NCBI GenBank assembly: GCA_000467715.1
Contig: AJFK01000438.1
Span: 1-37,456, forward strand
Length of the DNA: 37,456 bases
Reading direction: 5' to 3'
From: Hysterium pulicare CBS 123377
Taxonomy: Eukaryota > Ascomycota > Dothideomycetes > Hysteriales > Hysteriaceae
Shown: one piece after another, positions 1-9,250 of the stretch
Layout: the number at the start of each line of letters is the position of its first letter
How positions within the stretch are numbered: the stretch's first letter is position 1
Notes under the pieces: model-generated
What the model saw: only the letters and a program-made list of their open reading frames with translations
Databases searched by the model: none
Told to the model about the DNA's origin: nothing
Made by a program: the position numbers and the translations under genes

Positions 1-393
1 TGGATGCTAAACCTATTCTACTATGGGAAGGCGTTGTGACGGAAATTGTTATCTCTTCGTTCAACCTGCATTGAGAGCTAGGTGAAGATGTTTGCCACAA
101 AAAGTGATTATTCGATGTGACGTCAACTTTCTTTACCAATACTCCCTTCTGTGTCAAATCTGCCTGGAGAGAGTCAAGCACTTTCGTGGTTTCGATTCTA
201 ATAAGCATATATTCTAGATAATGCTTTTTGGATAATTTTAAAGATAAAAGTTTGCTATTAGGCCTCGTACACAGTCTGAATGGGCTTTGTAGGCTCGTGG
301 TAAAGAAAGGGGTTGACACCGACCCACCCTCCAAAATCGACGAATTATGACACACCATGTGATTGAAGCCTTCTAAAAGCTTTTAATGACAGC
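1..393. other. intergenic, no gene seen
   Basis: No open frame of useful length or recognisable family is visible. The stretch is moderately AT-rich and lies downstream of the minus-strand protease gene, so it should hold that gene's 3' untranslated region and terminator. No RNA gene or repeat was recognised. Confidence 0.5.
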
Positions 394-1914
394 TTAGACG
401 TACTCTATAACCAAATTGTCCTCTTCTCCTACTCTACTTTCCATCTCTTCCAAGCGTTTCCTTGTCCAGGCACCATAAGCATTGAACATTCCCTCACTCT
501 TCCATTTCTCACAAAACTCTAATATAGCCAGATTCCTTTTTCTTTCCGACGACCCTGTAGCTCGCAATACTTTCTCTAAGTCAATTGGGCACAGGTAGGG
601 AGGTTGTCTTGCGTCTTCACTCAGTCCAGCAGTGCTCTGCATACAGCACGCATAATAGACGCAATGATCGATACCGAAGCAATGACCGAGCTCATGTGCG
701 GCAGTCCGACAAACACGAGCCAGATACAATGCATAAGAGTTGCTGCGATCTGATTTGGTCGAATTGAATGCAGATACAGCCATTTCCAGAGCTGTAAAGC
801 CCTTCGTCACTTCCAAGGGAGCCGCAACTGTAGTCGATGATAAGTTTGATGCGGCCTTGTTCATCTTGTTCTGTATCTTCTTCTTCTTCTTAGGATGATA
901 ACCGTTCGAAGTCGGTTCGCTCTCACTTTCGGCGTCCGCACAGCACTTCTCAGTATACGCCGCACAGTGAGAAGCAGGCCAAGCATGCTGTGTCTCCACT
1001 CCTTCTTGCATATCAATTGCTGGATTATAGCGTGCCGTACTGACAACCGCAACTCTACTTGCCCCATAGGCTCTTCCACAGGCGAAATCGTCGTCTTCTG
1101 CCTCATAGATATCGTGATCAACGAGCATTAGCAAAGCATAGGCATCTGTCGGTAAGATGCTAATAGCAGCATCCAATAGGTCGTTTAAGTTCAACTGGCT
1201 CATGAAAGCCTTGTCAGTCTCGAATGGATGATGCGTGCGCGCCCGGATCTGGACGAGCTCGTTGCCGGTGTTGAGACCGATACAGTGTCCATGGGGATGA
1301 TTGTGACGTGATCGTTTAGTGCCAGTTGCACTCTTCCAGTCCGTGAAGACCAAATCCAAGTCCAGCTGCTGTACCGGAACCCCGTTGTAGTAAGCCGACA
1401 AATAGTCCACTACATCGCCCACCGCAGGCCTAACAGCCTCGGACGCCTTTTCAAGAAGACCGAAAGGCTTATATCGATCTTTGTAGTGCCGCTTCTTCAC
1501 AGGACGCGCCCATTCTTCAATGTCTGTGAACTGACGTCCTTCTGCTCGAGGAGGGGCAACAACATAGAGAGTATTCCTCTCGGCGGTCACTGGGTTGCGA
1601 TCCCTTGATGTGAGCCAAGATCGCAATGATTGTGCTGGGTATCTCGGATCCCAAGCGATGTCGTCTCCAGGTAAGACCATCGGAGCAGGAAACGTGCCAG
1701 ATGGGGGTGGTTGTGGCAGTTCTTCCTCTCTTGCTTTTGCTTTTCCCTTTTTAGCAGGCGTCGGATTGGGGACACGCCCCGAGACTGTACATGCTGCGAT
1801 CCTTTTGTTTTCCGTTGGTCGGGTGTATCCTGCATCCAGCGCGTGACGAGACGATTCGTAGGTCAACTTCTCATGATGACAAGAATTCAAGTTTGAGATC
1901 ATTGATGCCGCCAT
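394..1914 (-). CDS. archaemetzincin-like zinc metalloprotease
   Basis: A single uninterrupted frame of 506 aa from the chosen start. The catalytic signature HELGHCFGIDHC lies at residues 407-418 and matches the archaemetzincin HEXXHXXGXXH zinc site; the Met-turn follows in CCMQ (Met425). Cysteines in HCVYYACCM and LCPID correspond to the family's second, structural zinc site, but the last Cys of the usual CxxC is Asp here. The N-terminal ~75 residues are polar and low-complexity, and a lysine run (PKKKKK) precedes the catalytic part. The frame is open to 1986, but a TATA-like element at 1968-1974 lies inside that extension, so the ATG at 1914 (context ccacgATGG) is preferred. Family members are intracellular aminopeptidase-like enzymes whose role in fungi is unclear. 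The family assignment is firm; the substrate is unknown. Confidence 0.88.
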   Translation of the reverse strand: MAASMISNLNSCHHEKLTYESSRHALDAGYTRPTENKRIAACTVSGRVPNPTPAKKGKAKAREEELPQPPPSGTFPAPMVLPGDDIAWDPRYPAQSLRSWLTSRDRNPVTAERNTLYVVAPPRAEGRQFTDIEEWARPVKKRHYKDRYKPFGLLEKASEAVRPAVGDVVDYLSAYYNGVPVQQLDLDLVFTDWKSATGTKRSRHNHPHGHCIGLNTGNELVQIRARTHHPFETDKAFMSQLNLNDLLDAAISILPTDAYALLMLVDHDIYEAEDDDFACGRAYGASRVAVVSTARYNPAIDMQEGVETQHAWPASHCAAYTEKCCADAESESEPTSNGYHPKKKKKIQNKMNKAASNLSSTTVAAPLEVTKGFTALEMAVSAFNSTKSDRSNSYALYLARVCRTAAHELGHCFGIDHCVYYACCMQSTAGLSEDARQPPYLCPIDLEKVLRATGSSERKRNLAILEFCEKWKSEGMFNAYGAWTRKRLEEMESRVGEEDNLVIEYV

Positions 1915-1967
1915 CGTGGTTGACAAATGAAATGAGACAGATGCAGTGGTTTTGTAGAGATGCGAAG

Positions 1968-1974
1968 TATATAA
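1968..1974 (-). promoter_or_regulatory. TATA-like element of the archaemetzincin gene
   Basis: The minus strand reads TTATATA about 54 nt before the ATG at 1914. This spacing fits transcription starting near 1940 and argues against the longer frame that begins at 1986. Confidence 0.4.
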
Positions 1975-3570
1975 GTGGTTTGCCAACAGCTATGACTCGA
2001 TAGCACAGCCCATTTCAGGCGCCTCATGTCACTGCGCCACAACTCCAGGCAGGCGTCGCCTCAGCCAGTCATATCGTTCATCGACTGCGAGGGATATTCG
2101 AATCCAAGTGAGCTCTTATTCTGTGCTATAGGACAGGAGTTCATTTTTCTGAGTTCGTTTGCGATGATGCTCAAGGGAACGAGCGTTCTGATTGGTCCGC
2201 GGCTCCTGGGTTGACTTCGGAGAATGTTTAGCTTTCGTGTGGAGAAGGTCAACGTCCCGCATCTCTCATCAGTTAGAAACAACTTCATCTTTTCAGTCTG
2301 CCTCGAGCTCATGCATGTCGGCGCCTTCTACCGGGTTGACGGTGTTTCCTCCACGGATGTACCACTTGCAGGATGCCACCAATTTCTAAAAGTCTACCGA
2401 GATGTTCCACGGCAACTCCGTCATGACAGCCACTTTAGGGCTATTGATCAGTCTTTGAAACTGTTCTACTGCTAGTCTGCTACTCAGATGGCGGATTTCC
2501 CAATCAGCAACGGTAGCGTTCACAAAAACAAGACGGTGTCCCATCTCCGAGGAATTGAGTCATTTCGCGAAGATGCGATTCGTAGAATGGAGGCAAGTTC
2601 TCGCCGTACAACAAGGTGCGAAAGCTTGAATCAATTCCATGCCCGCGGACATCCCCATAACCCTCCGAGATCGGCGATAGGTTAGCGATCAAGCGAGGCG
2701 GGCACTAAATCTGTTGTTCAATACAACCTTGGAAGCTTATTGTGGAATAGTTGCCTGGGAAAACAAAACGTCAACCAAAGGCCATCTTACGTGCTCGACT
2801 TTACGACAACTACTTTAGGCATTTCGATAGAATGGCGGTGCGACTTCAGGAATCCGCATCGCTGATCTTTTGCCCCCCCCCTGATCAGCCTGCATGCCCT
2901 CGTTAGGCCAAGCTTTCCGCAAGCTTTGGTGGATCTGACCATCTTGCTCATCGCTCGGCCTCTACCCATTTTTCCACGATCCAATAAGCATCTGGGTTTG
3001 AAAGCAAACCCATCTCAGAGTTAGGCCCCTCTTCTTCTCATACTAACGACTAGACATGTAATAGTAGTTCAACTATGTTGTTGTATCAGACTATCAGCAT
3101 CCATTTAAAGGGGTGCATTTCAGTGAGCCTATGCTGCAAATATCACTTGGCGGCCCAACTACCCTGGCTATGTTTCTTTTTGTTTGAGGTTGACCCCAAT
3201 GTCTGCATGCTGCACTTCCCTTGATTTCATCCAGTTTCAACATCGTATGCATTTTCCATAGACAGCAGGGATCGACTTTAACTGACCAAAAATATTATTG
3301 ATTTCTCCAAACACGAGAAAGATCGTCAAAGCGCTTTCCGTCTCGGCGACCCTCGTCTGCACCAGAAGTTTCCCCCGCGCAAATTCCAGCCGCTCAAACG
3401 CGAGCGATGTCACCGAGAATACTCTTTCCACACTGAGTGCACCTCTTGAGACACTTATGGCGTGCCTCGGAGGCTTGAAGATGACATTTACCAAGAGGAA
3501 GTATGGCAGTATGGGAGATGGGCATCGATGATACTCCCAGACAGGAAAGTGCCGGAGATGAAAATCCAGC
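1975..3570. other. intergenic region between two divergent genes
   Basis: About 1.6 kb separate the divergently transcribed protease and peroxidase genes. Only short frames occur on either strand, with no recognisable domain or plausible splice chain. A run of nine C is present at 2873-2881. The region should hold both promoters. No RNA gene or transposon end was recognised. Confidence 0.5.
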
Positions 3571-3578
3571 TATAAAAG
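3571..3578 (+). promoter_or_regulatory. TATA box of the peroxidase gene
   Basis: TATAAAAG lies 69 nt upstream of the ATG at 3640. An in-frame ATG at 3583 sits only 12 nt after this box and so would probably precede the transcription start. This favours the downstream ATG, which also begins a clean signal peptide. Confidence 0.6.
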
Positions 3579-3639
3579 GGAAATGGGAACAACCTTTCAA
3601 CATTTCATCGTGGAACACATAGACACAGTCTTTGGCATT

Positions 3640-5261
3640 ATGAGATCCTCTTACCCAGCACTCTTTTCGCTCTTGGTAGTGCAGGCATACGGAGCCGCAT
3701 GCCCCTTCGCACAGCTGCGGGACCTCGGTATTCTTAGCAAAAAGGATGCTGATGCATTTGATGCTGTGAGACGGGACTCCGATAATGCAGAAGTGATGCT
3801 GAAAGAACGCATCCAAGAGCGTGGAGCCATACCGGAAACTCAACTCGGGAGCCTCGTCGGGAGCATACTTGGACTCCCCCTCGGAGGAGGTCTCGGTAAG
3901 TAACTCCACCAATTAGTCCCACAAGTCTAACGGTCTCGTATAGTGAATGGTGTTTTACAGCCGCTAACTGGTAGATTGTCCGGTCTTGACATTCCTACAC
4001 CGCAACCCCAAGGGTTGAAGGAAATACCCGGCAATGATCCAAACCATCAGTTCCAATCTCCAGGTCCAACTGATGTCCGTGGTATTTGCCCTACATTGAA
4101 TGCCTTGGCTAACCATGGATATATCTCAAGAAATGGTGTAAGTAGTTGCCGCATCAATTTTAGTGGTCTTACCTCACATGGTATGAACGCAGATCACCAC
4201 ATTTGCTGAGGCTGCAAATGCCGTGCAGACTGGGTACGGCTTTAGCTACCCTCTTTCTGTCTTTCTCTCTACCCTTGGTCTCCTTGCAGGTGGAGACCTC
4301 ATTAGTGGCAAGTACAGTATTGGAGGTGCCGACTCGCGCGTTCCCAACACAATTGGTCCAGCACTGGGTCTTGATAAGCATGGCGTCTTTGAGATTGATG
4401 GTAGCATTACCCGAGAAGACGTGTACTTTGGGAACAATGCGAATTTCATTCTGCAGAGATGGGACGAGTATGTGAATATTAGCAAGAAGTACGGCGGTTT
4501 GTTTGGTGCGCAGACTAATGCAGAGGATAACGTGAGTAACAATCACATTAGTTTGTCACCCAAAATTGTGGCCTTCGCTGCTGATGTCTTCCTAGGGGTA
4601 CCGGTACGACAATTCTCGAGCCACAAACCCGGAGTTCTTCGCTGGCGTAGCTTGGTTTGCCGGTAAATGGCTCTTCGTCATCCCAACTTGCCACTTTGCT
4701 GACAAGCAATTAGTTTCCCACGCCGAGCGCGTCTTCGTTTACGAAGGCCTTCCCAACGGCACCAACCCAAATGTTGCCGACTACGCTAACGTCGCTCCCT
4801 TCTTTCTTAACGAAACTTTTCCCAAAAATTGGTATCGTCGTGGCGATCCCTTAAGCCTTCCATCGGCATTCGGCGAAGCTTTCGATCTGTTCTTGCTGAA
4901 CCCCCGCGAACCAGGCGGTAATGAAGGCCTTAACAACTTCGTCCCTCTTGAAACCGACATCAGCAAATATACCCCGGCTCAATTTGGCTGCTTCCTCTTC
5001 GAAAACATATTTGACCTCGCGCCCAATCAACTCCAGAATACTATCGCTGCCAACCTAGATCTCTTTGAAGGGTTCTTGAAGGGTGTACTGGCACCATTCT
5101 TCTTCAATGATGGGTACTTCAATTGTGATTTCAAAGATTTTGTCAAGCCGAGTGCTTCGGCAGGTGTGGATAGCACTGGAGCGAAGAGTTCGAGTGGCTC
5201 GCCAGTCAATGGTAACTATCCGGGCATTGGGGTTATCAAGCCGGACTCTCAACCTTCGTAA
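3640..5261 (+). CDS. secreted heme-thiolate peroxidase (chloroperoxidase/UPO family)
   Basis: Five exons, 3640-3895, 3944-4137, 4193-4531, 4596-4662 and 4714-5261, give 467 aa in continuous frame. A signal peptide (MRSSYPALFSLLVVQAYGAA) starts the protein. The heme-ligand region reads GICPTLNALANHGY, with the proximal cysteine at Cys134, and the acid-base region reads FEIDGSITRED at 216-226. These match the chloroperoxidase/unspecific peroxygenase family, whose usual motifs are PCP and EHD or EGD. Both motifs are altered here: Ile replaces the first Pro, and Ile replaces His or Gly. Relatives use H2O2 to halogenate, oxygenate or peroxidise substrates; some act in mycotoxin pathways and others are extracellular. 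The gene is about 10 kb from the polyketide cluster, so I do not assign it there. Confidence 0.9.
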
Positions 5262-5925
5262 GAGACTGTTAGAAGATTTCATGGAGGACTCCTTGCCGGT
5301 GAGCTGCAAGCCGAGTGGAGGACTTCCTGGGGCAGTCGCTAAACCGCATCATTTCTCTCCATTCGTTCTCAATCATCTAGGAGGGTTCTTTACCACTAAC
5401 AGGAAGGACTTCACCTTCCGCACAAACCATTTATCCCCCTTCGCCCTAATCGTAGGAAAATCTAGTGTTGGCTTCTTGCTTTTCTTGTAAATATCAAGTA
5501 CTCAACACGAGTAAATATTCCCATTGCAGCTTCAGTATGATCGCGTGATTGTTCCACGACTCACCAGTGATGCTAGCCAACGACCTACTCCAATTTTATC
5601 CTATGATCTTCGTCATGGAAGCTCCGACGAGCAGGAGAACTCAGGTCTGAATGACTGTATGTATTCACTAAAAACGGGCTTGTGTGATGCGGTTTGGTTT
5701 CATTAGACGGTAGCATTGTCGCAGTATTTGTGTCGCTGTCTACGGAATGGTATGTGCCTCAGTAAAAGAGCCTCAACATCTTATACAGTGTAATGGTAGA
5801 AAGGGTATCTTGGTGGATGCTAAGTTTACTATACAGTTGTTCTGTGGTGGCTCCGTCCCATTAAGAGTCTTTATTCGGCCATTAATTGGGTATGAAGTAT
5901 CTTCCGGGTTACCAACAGCATCTGA
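5262..5925. other. intergenic region between convergent 3' ends
   Basis: The peroxidase and the CCDC174-like gene converge here. Short plus-strand frames occur but show no recognisable domain and no signal peptide. The stretch should contain the two 3' untranslated regions. Nothing else was identified. Confidence 0.5.
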
Positions 5926-6927
5926 TTACTCCTCGTCCTTGAAGAGCTCCCCTCCCAGACTATCCAAAAATCTGTCCGCTTGGCCCTTCGCTCTCTTCTC
6001 CTTGATAATCTTCCTCCGGGCTTCAACCTCTTTCTTCCTCTCCTCCATCCTCTTCTTCCTCTCACTTCTCGCCTTCTCTGTCTCCCTTCTCTCCCTCTCC
6101 AGATCCTCCATCTGCCTCTTCCTTTCCTCCTCATCTTTCGAGAAGTTGAAAAAGCCAGTGCCCTTAACCCTGACCTCCTTCCTCCCGTCAAAATGCTCAT
6201 CCGGCGGCGGCGTGACTTCCTTGTCTCTCTTCGCGGCCAGCTCCGCCATCTGTTGCGCTATCGTCTCATCGGGATTGAATGCCCCCGTCTGAACTGCATC
6301 GCCGTATATGATGCCCTCCGGCGCAGCAGGTCTTGCCGTAAATCTATCCGGTTCATCTGCCGCTTGCATTCGCTTCCGCCGGTCCTCCCTGGCAATATCC
6401 GCCCGGGTTCCCTTCCTCGTCCTCCCAAACTCATCTACATATTCCACCAATTCTTCCTCTTCACTCCCACCACCTTCATCTGATGAAGTATCTGAGCTTG
6501 CTTCACCCTTCTCCTGCTTCTCCGCCCATTTGCGGTCGAAATCCACCGTATACTTGTCATCTAGATCCTCGATATCCCCTCTTTTCATAGCCGCATAAAG
6601 CCTCGCTTTCTCCTCCATCTTCCGCTTTGACCGCTTCCATGCTGCCTCATCGAGCGCTTCGCTCGACGTGCTGTGTTTTTGTGCCAAGTCAAGATCCTCG
6701 AGGTCTTTCAGAGCGCGCTTCTTGGTGTTTTTGTTATGGGTTGTGAAGATATCTTCCTTCCTCGGTCTTGCTCGTCCAGAGCCTTGTTTCGAATTCGAGG
6801 TAGAGGACGTGGAGAGGAGGCTAGAGAGCTGGGATGTGAAGTTGAGGGTTGTGGATGATGAGATTTCTTTTGCTGTGGTGCGGGATTTAGGTCGGATGCC
6901 GTACAACGAGGTGTCTTTGGTTGTCAT
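5926..6927 (-). CDS. CCDC174-like nuclear coiled-coil protein
   Basis: An intronless frame of 333 aa. The ATG at 6927 (MTTKDTSLYGIRP) is preferred because homologues begin with a similar 'SLYG' segment; the frame is open to 7029 but that extension is basic and unremarkable. The central part contains ARLYAAMKRGD and a DFDRKWAEK helix, followed by an acidic stretch and VEYVDEFGRTRKGTR at about 161-175, the hallmark of the CCDC174 family. The C-terminal third is a long, highly charged Arg/Glu/Lys coiled coil. Family members are nuclear and have been linked to the exon-junction or splicing machinery in animals; the fungal role is not settled. This is a conserved housekeeping-type gene and probably lies outside the cluster. 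Confidence 0.8.
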   Translation of the reverse strand: MTTKDTSLYGIRPKSRTTAKEISSSTTLNFTSQLSSLLSTSSTSNSKQGSGRARPRKEDIFTTHNKNTKKRALKDLEDLDLAQKHSTSSEALDEAAWKRSKRKMEEKARLYAAMKRGDIEDLDDKYTVDFDRKWAEKQEKGEASSDTSSDEGGGSEEEELVEYVDEFGRTRKGTRADIAREDRRKRMQAADEPDRFTARPAAPEGIIYGDAVQTGAFNPDETIAQQMAELAAKRDKEVTPPPDEHFDGRKEVRVKGTGFFNFSKDEEERKRQMEDLERERRETEKARSERKKRMEERKKEVEARRKIIKEKRAKGQADRFLDSLGGELFKDEE

Positions 6928-7250
6928 TGTGATTCGCAGGGAAGATCGAAGTCTGTGTTTGCGAGTGGGATGATGCGGGAGTCGTGTTGATCTGTGCCGC
7001 CACGGCATTTGTTTCTTGGCGCGGGGCACGTGCGGAGTAGCTGCAGATCAAAGGTATGTCCGCCCAGAACCCCTAATCTGATATGTCGAGATCAGTTTCA
7101 ACACTTACTGACGAAGCTGGATATATCTGATGAAACATGGATTCAGTGTCGCCCCAAGACGAAGCGGCCGCGAGGCCAAGCTATGGTTATCTATAATGCA
7201 GCCAAAAATACTATACAGCAACGTCCAAGTACAATTGCGACTTGCAATCT

Positions 7251-8502
7251 TCAAGCTGCAAAAAACACAAACTCTGCGCCCAAAAATGCAACATACAATC
7301 CCATCAACACAACTCCAACCCACCTCTCCACGCCCGCAAAAACCGCCACACACAGCACCGCGGCGCTCGCCCACGCAACACCCAGCTCGACAAAATTAAA
7401 CCCAGCAATAAGGGCGTCACGTTCTCCGCACAGCAGCAATACACCTGCGCACAACGTGAGTAGGAAGATATTGCTGCCGGCTGTATTTGCAACCACGATG
7501 CCACCCTGCCCGCGTGCACCGCTGATGACAGCGATGAATTGCTCCGGTAGAGTGGTGGCGAGCGAGAGGATGGTGGCGCCCACGACGCTGCTGGAGAGGT
7601 TGAAGGCGTCGCCTAAGGTAGCGATGGAGTGGGAGAGGACGTAGCAGGAGATCGAGAGGGCGATGAATCCAAGGAGGAGGTGGCCAATGTGGTAGAGGAG
7701 GCTGCGGGGCTGTTTTCGAGGAGTGGAAGGCGAGGCGAGCTTGAGCGGGCATTTGAGGTTTGTGGTTGTAGTGGCGCTGTGGAGAGTTGTGCTCGATCCG
7801 GCGAAATCTTCGTCGATGCCGAGGCGGACTCGCTGATAGTTTGGACCTTGATGGCCGAGTTTCTCGTTCGGGATGAATTCTGACGCGTCTGAATCCGAAT
7901 CACAGTCATTCTCATTGTCATCGCTATCGCTATCGCTATCGCTGTCGCTGTCGCTATCTGAATCTTCCGGTGGCGCCATAACTCCGCGGTATATACCATA
8001 CGCGATGGAGAGGAAATAGAGGACAAAAAGAATGATCAACACCACTCCAGCCACATGCCCAATAAACTGATGACAAGCGATGAAGGCGACAAATATCGTC
8101 GTCACAGCCAGGAGCACGGCAGTGTATATCTTGGAGCTGCGGTCGAAAGTTACGCGACCTCTGTGGAATAGCACGCCCAGTGCGAAGGCCCCGAGGATGT
8201 TGGAGATGGATGAGCCGATGACGTTGCCAAGTGCGAGTTTGGAGCGGTGCTGGGCCACGGCTGCGACGACGACGGCAAGCTATGCAGGAAAATGATCAGT
8301 CGTGGAAGAGAGATGAAGGGTGGTGGTGTCTTACTTCTTCCCATTCTGCGCCCGCCGTAAGAAGGGAGACCAGAGCCGGAGATACTCCCAGGCGTCGGGC
8401 GACTACTACGGTGTGGTCGACGAAGCGGTCCGCACCCCGTTCCAGCACGAAGAGGGCAGAGACGAAGGCACAGAGGTTGAAGATGATGTTTTCGGTATCC
8501 AT
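7251..8502 (-). CDS. CaCA-superfamily cation (Na+/Ca2+) exchanger
   Basis: Two exons, 8502-8335 and 8279-7251, encode 398 aa. The 55-nt intron starts gtaaga and ends catag. The two alpha repeats of Ca2+/cation antiporters are visible: TAGAEWEELAVV with GNVIGSSISN (about residues 49-83), and LATTLPEQFIAVISGARG with NTAGSNIF in the C-terminal half. These regions carry the acidic and polar residues that bind the cation. About ten hydrophobic helices are split by a cytosolic loop holding an Asp-Ser dipeptide run at about 161-188. The protein should sit in the plasma, ER or vacuolar membrane and exchange Ca2+ or another cation for Na+ or H+; the ion cannot be decided from sequence. The intron lies within the first alpha repeat, directly after WEE. 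Confidence 0.88.
7921..7959. repeat. hexanucleotide microsatellite (tcgcta/tcgctg)
   Basis: Tandem near-perfect units of tcgcta and tcgctg lie in frame inside the exchanger and encode the Ser-Asp run of its cytosolic loop. Such coding repeats often vary in length between strains. Confidence 0.8.
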
Positions 8503-9250
8503 GGTGGCGGAGAGGCAATGGCTGCTACATTGGAGAAGGGCAGTCCGTCACTCTGTCGAGTTGGTGATTTCAAGCAGCGATAGTGGCAGCAATCTGGCGG
8601 AGAGAACAGGAGGATAAGAGAAAAGACGGGCCAACCGCTCTCAGCATAGTGGGCCGGGAGCATGGTCTTTATCAATTGACCAAGCAGGACGAAGACTATT
8701 GATCGAGGCCGGAAACGGGTGGTGCTCCCAAGAGAAGACTAATTCAGGGGAGAGCTGCAGGTGTGGCTTGGGATCAGCCCTACCTCTCTCGATGAGCTTC
8801 TTGCAAAGCTTGCTTCCCACTCGCCAAGTAAGTGGTAGGTATTCTGTCTCTATTATTGCTCAACACATTGATACCTAGTATCTTGTGTCATTCGGAGACA
8901 GATAGCTAAAGGCACCACTTCCTCCAGAACGTGGACAGCTGCGCCAGGCACAACCGAGGGTCGGGGGGCCAGCCCACCGCCTGGACGCCACAGAGGGAAA
9001 GCCACCAATACTGTGGGATTTGGAGCAGCCCGCCAGACGGGAGAGTGCCCTGCTGCAGCCCCGCTAGCCTTCGCGACAAGCCTGTCTTATCACGTCTTAT
9101 CGCCGTGCACCTGCGTCCAGCCCGGCTACCGCACAGCTGCATGTGCTAGGCTGGCATGCCATGTTGGATACAAAGGCACAATAATACCCTCCCCATGCAA
9201 TTCTGGCTCTCCCTGTATGTCCGTGTGTTGTTCCTTTGTCGATCGCTCTC
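8503..9250. other. divergent promoter region, exchanger / Nramp
   Basis: The two transporter genes are divergently transcribed and share this 748-nt interval. Frames on both strands are short and show no domain. No clear TATA box or operator was recognised. Confidence 0.45.

Noticed and set aside
2026-2692. several frames of 60-85 codons on both strands
   Set aside because: Short, overlapping on opposite strands, no family resemblance; consistent with chance in a 1.6-kb spacer.
3394-3912. 172-codon minus-strand frame opposite the peroxidase start
   Set aside because: It is the antisense of the peroxidase first exon, which has a signal peptide, TATA box and in-frame splice sites. The antisense frame shows no domain.
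3640-5261. peroxidase as a member of the polyketide cluster
   Set aside because: It is separated from the cluster by four genes unrelated to secondary metabolism (nuclear protein, two ion transporters, regulator), so proximity does not support membership.
5747-6483. plus-strand frames of 167-181 codons rich in Leu, Ser and Phe
   Set aside because: They are shadows of the Glu/Arg/Lys-rich coiled coil of the CCDC174-like gene on the other strand.
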